Part shown: positions 33,230 to 37,119 of the stretch, one piece after another | Numbering within the stretch: the stretch's first letter is position 1 | Layout: each line of letters opens with the position of its first letter | Origin: Clostridiaceae bacterium | GTDB lineage: Bacteria > Bacillota > Clostridia > Saccharofermentanales > DTU023 | DNA: 37,119 bases | Direction of reading: 5' to 3' | NCBI GenBank assembly: GCA_012799825.1 | Contig: JAAZKK010000076.1 | Location: forward strand, 1 to 37,119 | Translations under genes and position numbers: made by a program | Notes under the pieces: generated by a model | What the model saw: only the letters and a program-made list of their open reading frames with translations | Told to the model about the DNA's origin: nothing | The model's database searches: none

Positions 33230-35317
33230 ATGAGAGAATTTGTCCAACAACAGAATAAACCGCCGGAAACGGTGCTGGCGGAGTTGCTGGACGCCGGTAT
33301 GCCTTCCAACCTTGAGAGCGCTCAATCTCAGGTAACAGCGATCACTTTGCTGCTTCAACAATTGAATGAGGCGTATTACAATCAGGATGCTCCGCTTGTT
33401 CCTGACGAACAGTATGATCGTCTGCTTCGCCTGCTCGAAAACATCGAGCAGACTTTTCCGGAAACTTCTCTGCCCGATTCGCCCGCGCGCCGTGTGGGCG
33501 GGGAGGCATCTTCTAAGTTCACTCCCGTGCCGCACCGTTTTCCGATGCTTTCTCTTCTGGACGTTTTCTCGAAAGAGGAAGTGCTGGCTTTTATCGCGCG
33601 TGTCCGCGAGAAAGCGCCGGAGGCCGCTTTTCTTTGCCAAATGAAAATTGACGGTCTCTCGTTATCTCTGACATATAGGCATGGTCGACTTGTACAAGGC
33701 GTAACGCGTGGCGACGGGGTGACTTCAGGCGAAGATGTCACAGAGAATATTCGAGAAATTAGCGCCATTCCGCATACTTTACGAGAACCCATCGAAGAAC
33801 TTGTCGTCCGCGGAGAGGCCTTTATGCCGGAGTCGTCTTTTGAGGCGCTTAATTCTGCACTTGAAGAAAGCGGTGAAAAAACGTTCGCCAATCCGCGCAA
33901 TGCCGCTGCGGGAACCATCCGGCAACTCGATGCGTCGGTTGTGCGCGACCGCAAGCTCTCTTTTTTCGCCTTCGATGTACAGTACGCGACCGAATCGTTT
34001 ACGACAGACTTAGGATCGTTAGAGAGATTAGCTGCATTGGGTTTTCAAACCATTCCCGACATGCGCCTTTCTAGCACTGAAGAGGAGGTTCTTGAAGCAA
34101 TCGACTCGTTTCAAGATGTGCGTGATTCACTCCCTTTCGGAATCGATGGCGCGGTCATCAAGGTCAACACACTCGAAGAACGAGAGCTTTTTGGTGCGAC
34201 CAGTAAATTTCCGCGTTGGGCAGTCGCTTATAAATACCCGCCTGAGCAGAAAGAAACAACGATTTTGGATATCTCGGCACAGGTGGGGAGAACGGGAAGG
34301 ATTACGCCACTTGCTCATTTAGAACCGCTTCAATTGGCAGGCACCATGGTACAACGCGCGACGCTACACAATCAAGGGTATATCGATCAGTTGGACTGCC
34401 GCATCGGCGATACGGTGATTGTACAAAAAGGCGGAGACATTATCCCGGCGGTGATACAGGTCAATCATGCTAAACGACCGCCCGATACTGTGTCGTATGC
34501 TCTTCCGAAACAGTGTCCGGCGTGCGGATCTCCAACAGAATTTATAGGTGGCGGTGCCGATCTTTATTGCACCGGGATAGACTGTCCGGCACAACTTGTT
34601 CGCCATTTGATCTATTTTGCCTCTAAGGAGGCCATGGATATTCAGGGACTTGGAGAGAAAGTCTCTGCCGCGCTTTTCAAACATCAATATGTGAAGTCCA
34701 TCGCAGATATTTACATCCTGCACGAACAAAAAGAGGCACTGATTGAGTCGGGAATCATCGGGCGCGAAAAAAGTGTCACAAATCTGCTTTCATACATTGA
34801 AGCGTCGAAGGGTCAGCCTCTTTACCGCCTAGTAGCAGGTTTTGGTATCCCGCTCGTTGGACGCCAGACGGCGATGGCTTTGGTCGACGCCATCCCTGAT
34901 CTTCGCAAGATAGCGGCCGCGGATGAGGAGATGCTCGCCTCCATACCTGATATAGGTCCAGCGACAGCACGAGAGATTGTGCACTGGTTCCGACTCCCGC
35001 AATCTATACAGCTTATCGAAAGATTGGAATCATATGGGCTTTCGCTTTCTGAAGAGAAGGATGTGGTGTCTTCTTTGCCTCTCCAAGATCAGACGTACGT
35101 TTTGACAGGGACTCTGTCAAACATGACGCGAAGTGAAGCACGTGCCGCACTTGAGGTGCGCGGTGCGCGTGTCGCGGGTTCCGTTTCTTCCAAAACCTTT
35201 GCCGTTATCGCCGGGGAGTCCCCGGGTTCGAAGCTCGATAAAGCCCGGACGCTAGGCGTTACAGTACTTGATGAAGCCGCCTTTATGGCACTCCTAGAAA
35301 GGACGAGTCACGAATAA
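33230..35317 (+). CDS. ligA: NAD+-dependent DNA ligase
   Basis: It seals nicks in replication and repair using NAD+. AAAAGGGAG at 33214-33222 supports the ATG at 33230 (695 residues) over a GTG at 33161. Domains in order: Ia-type N-terminus (YYNQDAPLVPDEQYDRLL), adenylation domain with Lys139 in CQMKIDGLSLSLTY, GEAFMPESSFEALN and NPRNAAAGTIRQLD, OB-fold (VGRTGRITPLAHLEP), the four-Cys zinc site C429, C432, C447 and C452, helix-hairpin-helix segments (IPDIGPATAREIV), and a C-terminal BRCT domain (QDQTYVLTGTLSNMTRSEA). All landmarks are intact. The last base of its stop is the first of the next gene. Confidence 0.97.
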   Translation: MREFVQQQNKPPETVLAELLDAGMPSNLESAQSQVTAITLLLQQLNEAYYNQDAPLVPDEQYDRLLRLLENIEQTFPETSLPDSPARRVGGEASSKFTPVPHRFPMLSLLDVFSKEEVLAFIARVREKAPEAAFLCQMKIDGLSLSLTYRHGRLVQGVTRGDGVTSGEDVTENIREISAIPHTLREPIEELVVRGEAFMPESSFEALNSALEESGEKTFANPRNAAAGTIRQLDASVVRDRKLSFFAFDVQYATESFTTDLGSLERLAALGFQTIPDMRLSSTEEEVLEAIDSFQDVRDSLPFGIDGAVIKVNTLEERELFGATSKFPRWAVAYKYPPEQKETTILDISAQVGRTGRITPLAHLEPLQLAGTMVQRATLHNQGYIDQLDCRIGDTVIVQKGGDIIPAVIQVNHAKRPPDTVSYALPKQCPACGSPTEFIGGGADLYCTGIDCPAQLVRHLIYFASKEAMDIQGLGEKVSAALFKHQYVKSIADIYILHEQKEALIESGIIGREKSVTNLLSYIEASKGQPLYRLVAGFGIPLVGRQTAMALVDAIPDLRKIAAADEEMLASIPDIGPATAREIVHWFRLPQSIQLIERLESYGLSLSEEKDVVSSLPLQDQTYVLTGTLSNMTRSEARAALEVRGARVAGSVSSKTFAVIAGESPGSKLDKARTLGVTVLDEAAFMALLERTSHE

Positions 35318-35724
35318 TGGCATATTTTATTATCGGCGGCGTCGCGAGTTTTCTTGCTGTAGTGGCATTGACTGTTATTCTATTTTATATGCTTCGCAAA
35401 AATTGGAATTATGCCAATACGACGCGTGTTTCCTTTATTGCTCCCATTCTCGTCGTTATCGTGATGATCTATATCGCGACAACTGAATTTGTGCCTCGCG
35501 TTCTTGACGTCGTAAGTGTTGCCAGTCGTCAGTTTGAGATGACGGAGATCGACTATCAACCGTCCGATGTTTATCAAAATAAACTGACCATTGACGGACG
35601 GACGTACTATTATAGCCCAGGTACATTTGAAAAAGGCGGGCAAGGACGTTATCAGATAACGTACACACCGCGCATGGGTTATATTGTCAGCGCGTCACGT
35701 CTCGGTGACCGCACTGCGCCTTAA
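35317..35724 (+). CDS. Unknown small membrane protein
   Basis: The 135 residues begin with two hydrophobic helices at about 3-26 and 40-60, followed by an extracytoplasmic-looking beta-rich tail (LTIDGRTYYYSPGTF and YQITYTPRMGYIVSASRLG). I do not recognise the family. It overlaps the ligA stop by one base and probably depends on ligA translation; AAAGGA is 13 bases upstream. The coding potential is supported by continuity and hydrophobic pattern only. Confidence 0.65.
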   Translation: MAYFIIGGVASFLAVVALTVILFYMLRKNWNYANTTRVSFIAPILVVIVMIYIATTEFVPRVLDVVSVASRQFEMTEIDYQPSDVYQNKLTIDGRTYYYSPGTFEKGGQGRYQITYTPRMGYIVSASRLGDRTAP

Positions 35725-35752
35725 GGATTACTTTGCCCGTATTCATAAGCGA

Positions 35753-35864
35753 CGGCAGAACGACACTGAAAAGGATGTATGTCGTCATAAACTTGGATTG
35801 GTCGCTACGATTGGACTTGCACGCTCGGCAGAACGACGGACAAGATTGTATTAGTGCCATAAAC
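35753..35864 (+). repeat. Degenerate ~73-base tandem duplication
   Basis: CGGCAGAACGAC occurs at 35753-35764 and 35826-35837 (73 apart), and CATAAAC at 35786-35792 and 35858-35864 (72 apart), so the stretch is an imperfect tandem copy. The gap 35725-36173 otherwise holds only the promoter and palindrome listed separately; small opposite-strand frames here look like chance. Confidence 0.5.
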
Positions 35865-35958
35865 AGTTTGCTACACCTCACAAAGTACGTGTCGCCAAAG
35901 TGAAGACAATGTTGTGTGGTGCCATGAATCGTGCGCTACTCCTTCTCGTTTCCCGTGC

Positions 35959-35987
35959 TTGACAGAGAGTTTTTCTATTTTTATAAC
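35959..35987 (+). promoter_or_regulatory. Strong sigma-A-type promoter
   Basis: TTGACA (35959-35964) matches the -35 consensus fully and TATAAC (35982-35987) matches the -10 at 5 of 6 bases, spacer 17. The start near 35994 gives a leader of about 180 bases for the Spo0A-C-domain gene. Confidence 0.6.
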
Positions 35988-36041
35988 ATCGCATCTATTA
36001 TGGCAATCTATGTATGGCACACCCACGCGTTGAGCGACTTC

Positions 36042-36058
36042 TTTTGACGTAGTCAAAA
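36042..36058 (+). promoter_or_regulatory. Palindrome in the leader of the Spo0A-C-domain gene
   Basis: TTTTGAC and GTCAAAA are perfect inverted repeats around GTA. It lies downstream of the predicted start of transcription, about 115 bases before the ATG, and could be an operator for roadblock or autoregulation. Confidence 0.4.
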
Positions 36059-36173
36059 TCGGGCACTGAGCAAAGATATAAAATGTAAACACTTGATTCT
36101 ATGGCACCACACTGCCTCTCCAAAAGGCGCGGTGACATTCGGTGATTGTCGATACTGGAGAAAGGAAACCCCT

Positions 36174-36842
36174 ATGATACCTTCTCGTCCGTCTATTGCG
36201 TCTGACATGGCCTCTGAGCAAAGACTAAGCGTCGAACGACGACATGAATGGGGGTTTTATGTAGTATCATCGAGCCGCGAACTCCTCCAGCACATCGAAG
36301 GGATTATGAATCGAGATGGTCTTTTTGGTGTGATGGATTCCGAAGGACGTGTTCATTATCTTGTTGACGCGAGAAAAGGCTATCCCTACGCGGCGCGTCA
36401 GATTTTCTCTACGGCAAGTCGCTTGGTTCAAGAACAGAGCACATCTGCTTCCAACGAGACACAAAGTTTGGAGGAAGCCATCACGACCGTGTTGGAACGC
36501 TATGACTTTAATCGCGAATTGAGAGGCTATCGCTTGCTCTACTCAATGCTTAAGTTCGTTGTATCGGACAGATCTCTTTTGGATCCGATCAGCAAGCGCC
36601 TTTATCCAAAGATCGCTCGACTTTACGGCTTGAAAGTGAATCAAGTAGAACGCAATGTTCGCTATCTTTTTGCGAATCTTTGTAAGCGTGAACTTTCAAC
36701 AAAGTCGAATACGCGTGATGACAAGTCAGTTTTCTTGCCACTTCTCCAGAAGGGCGCGAAGACATTGCCGTCCGCAGAAACTATACGGCGCTTATCAAAT
36801 GAAGTACGTCGCCTCCTGCATTCAGATTGTTTTAACGCGTGA
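36174..36842 (+). CDS. Regulator with Spo0A C-terminal DNA-binding domain and non-receiver N-terminus
   Basis: The ATG at 36174 is placed by GGAGAAAGGA (36157-36166); a TTG at 36093 is possible but has no site. Residues about 98-173 read SLEEAITTVLERYDFNRELR then GYRLLYSMLKFVVSD and LYPKIARLYGLKVNQVERNVR, which fits the Spo0A C-terminal helix-turn-helix (hydrophobic pattern GYxYLxxAI, ITKxLYPxIAxxY, RVERAIR). The first ~95 residues are not a response-regulator receiver: no DDxxxxP start and no phospho-acceptor DVxMP. Instead they show VVSSSRELLQHIEGIMNRDG and VMDSEGRVHYLVDARKGYP. It is probably a DNA-binding regulator with a different input. At 222 residues it is shorter than true Spo0A. Confidence 0.8.
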   Translation: MIPSRPSIASDMASEQRLSVERRHEWGFYVVSSSRELLQHIEGIMNRDGLFGVMDSEGRVHYLVDARKGYPYAARQIFSTASRLVQEQSTSASNETQSLEEAITTVLERYDFNRELRGYRLLYSMLKFVVSDRSLLDPISKRLYPKIARLYGLKVNQVERNVRYLFANLCKRELSTKSNTRDDKSVFLPLLQKGAKTLPSAETIRRLSNEVRRLLHSDCFNA

Positions 36843-36871
36843 ATACCAGTGTTCTCAGTAAAAAGTTCGGA

Positions 36872-36905
36872 AATAAAAAGAGGGGCTGCCTCTTAGACAA
36901 GCCCC
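36872..36905 (-). terminator. Rho-independent terminator of the HU gene
   Basis: On the minus strand GGGGCT and AGCCCC (36882-36887, 36900-36905) form a stem with a 12-base loop, followed by TCTTTTT. It lies between the convergent Spo0A-C gene and hup; the plus strand lacks a U-run. Confidence 0.75.
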
Positions 36906-36928
36906 ATCGATAGCCAAAGACGCAAAAC

Positions 36929-37119
36929 TTATTTATTGACTTTTGCTTTAAGATTTTTCCCGGCTTTAAACGCGGGAGCCTTTGAAGCAGGAATCATAAT
37001 TTCTTCTTTAGTGCTCGGGTTGCGACCTTTACGTGCTGCACGGTCGCGAACCTCAAAGGTGCCAAATCCAACGAGTACAACTTTGTTGCCTTCAGCCAGC
37101 TGCTCGGTAATCGTATCGA
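36929..37119 (-). CDS. hup: HU-type DNA-binding protein (5' end outside window)
   Basis: The minus-strand frame is open to the right edge and gives the last 62 residues. [20 protein letters not shown] is the HU beta-arm signature, followed by [19 protein letters not shown] and a basic end. HU is a small dimeric nucleoid protein that bends DNA. The N-terminal ~28-30 residues lie outside the window. The terminator at 36872-36905 follows 24 bases after the stop. Confidence 0.96.
   Translation of the reverse strand, partial: DTITEQLAEGNKVVLVGFGTFEVRDRAARKGRNPSTKEEIMIPASKAPAFKAGKNLKAKVNK

Noticed and set aside
35687-36092. Two minus-strand open frames (64 and 73 codons)
   Set aside because: They lie across the tandem repeats and promoter and have no ribosome-binding sites or recognisable motifs.

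Overview
The window looks like the chromosome of an anaerobic, Spo0A-bearing Firmicute of the Clostridia type. The evidence is a ClpE-type AAA+ unfoldase with the CX2CX22CX2C zinc finger, a Spo0A C-terminal DNA-binding domain, strong AAGGAG/GGAGG ribosome-binding sites, frequent GTG/TTG starts, and the clostridial glycerol set of two flavoproteins, a DUF1667 protein, GlpK and GlpF. I cannot name a genus from sequence alone. Nearly all genes are on the + strand; only the partial HU gene at the right edge is on the - strand.

Positions 1-8978 are the unusual part: one tightly packed run of eight + strand genes, visibly more AT-rich than what follows. In order they are: the end of a protein with acidic repeats and a C39-like cysteine-peptidase domain; a 157-residue unknown; two long coiled-coil/helical proteins with a C-terminal two-helix membrane hairpin; a 61-residue acidic protein; a 166-residue unknown; a Ycf46-like AAA+ ATPase; and a third coiled-coil/hairpin paralogue. 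Seven share operon spacing or overlaps. I know no named system with this composition and treat it as the main candidate for an undescribed one: an AAA+ ATPase working on, or with, three related membrane-anchored coiled-coil proteins, next to a peptidase that may be an effector. Its function is not shown by the sequence.

Positions 9048-15223 are a glycerol module. A palindrome and a consensus-like promoter with a ~280-base leader precede a GlpA/GlpO-like FAD protein with a [2Fe-2S] domain, an FAD/NAD(P) oxidoreductase, a DUF1667 Cys protein, glycerol kinase and the aquaglyceroporin. Uptake (GlpF), phosphorylation (GlpK) and oxidation to dihydroxyacetone phosphate would form one pathway. Terminators close it.

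Positions 15258-26316 hold housekeeping genes: uvrA (probably leaderless, with a LexA-like box), clpE, a DUF975 membrane protein, an NfeD-like protein, pgi, and the pair of radical SAM protein plus DUF2344 protein. Many of these overlap by a few bases. Positions 26652-28907 hold a sialate-O-acetylesterase-like protein that lacks both catalytic residues I would expect. Then follow valS, class II fba, ligA, a small membrane protein, a Spo0A-C-domain regulator with an unusual N-terminus, and the HU gene (-). Three of the longer intergenic stretches here (before fba, before ligA, before the Spo0A-C gene) contain degenerate tandem repeats of about 60-73 bases.
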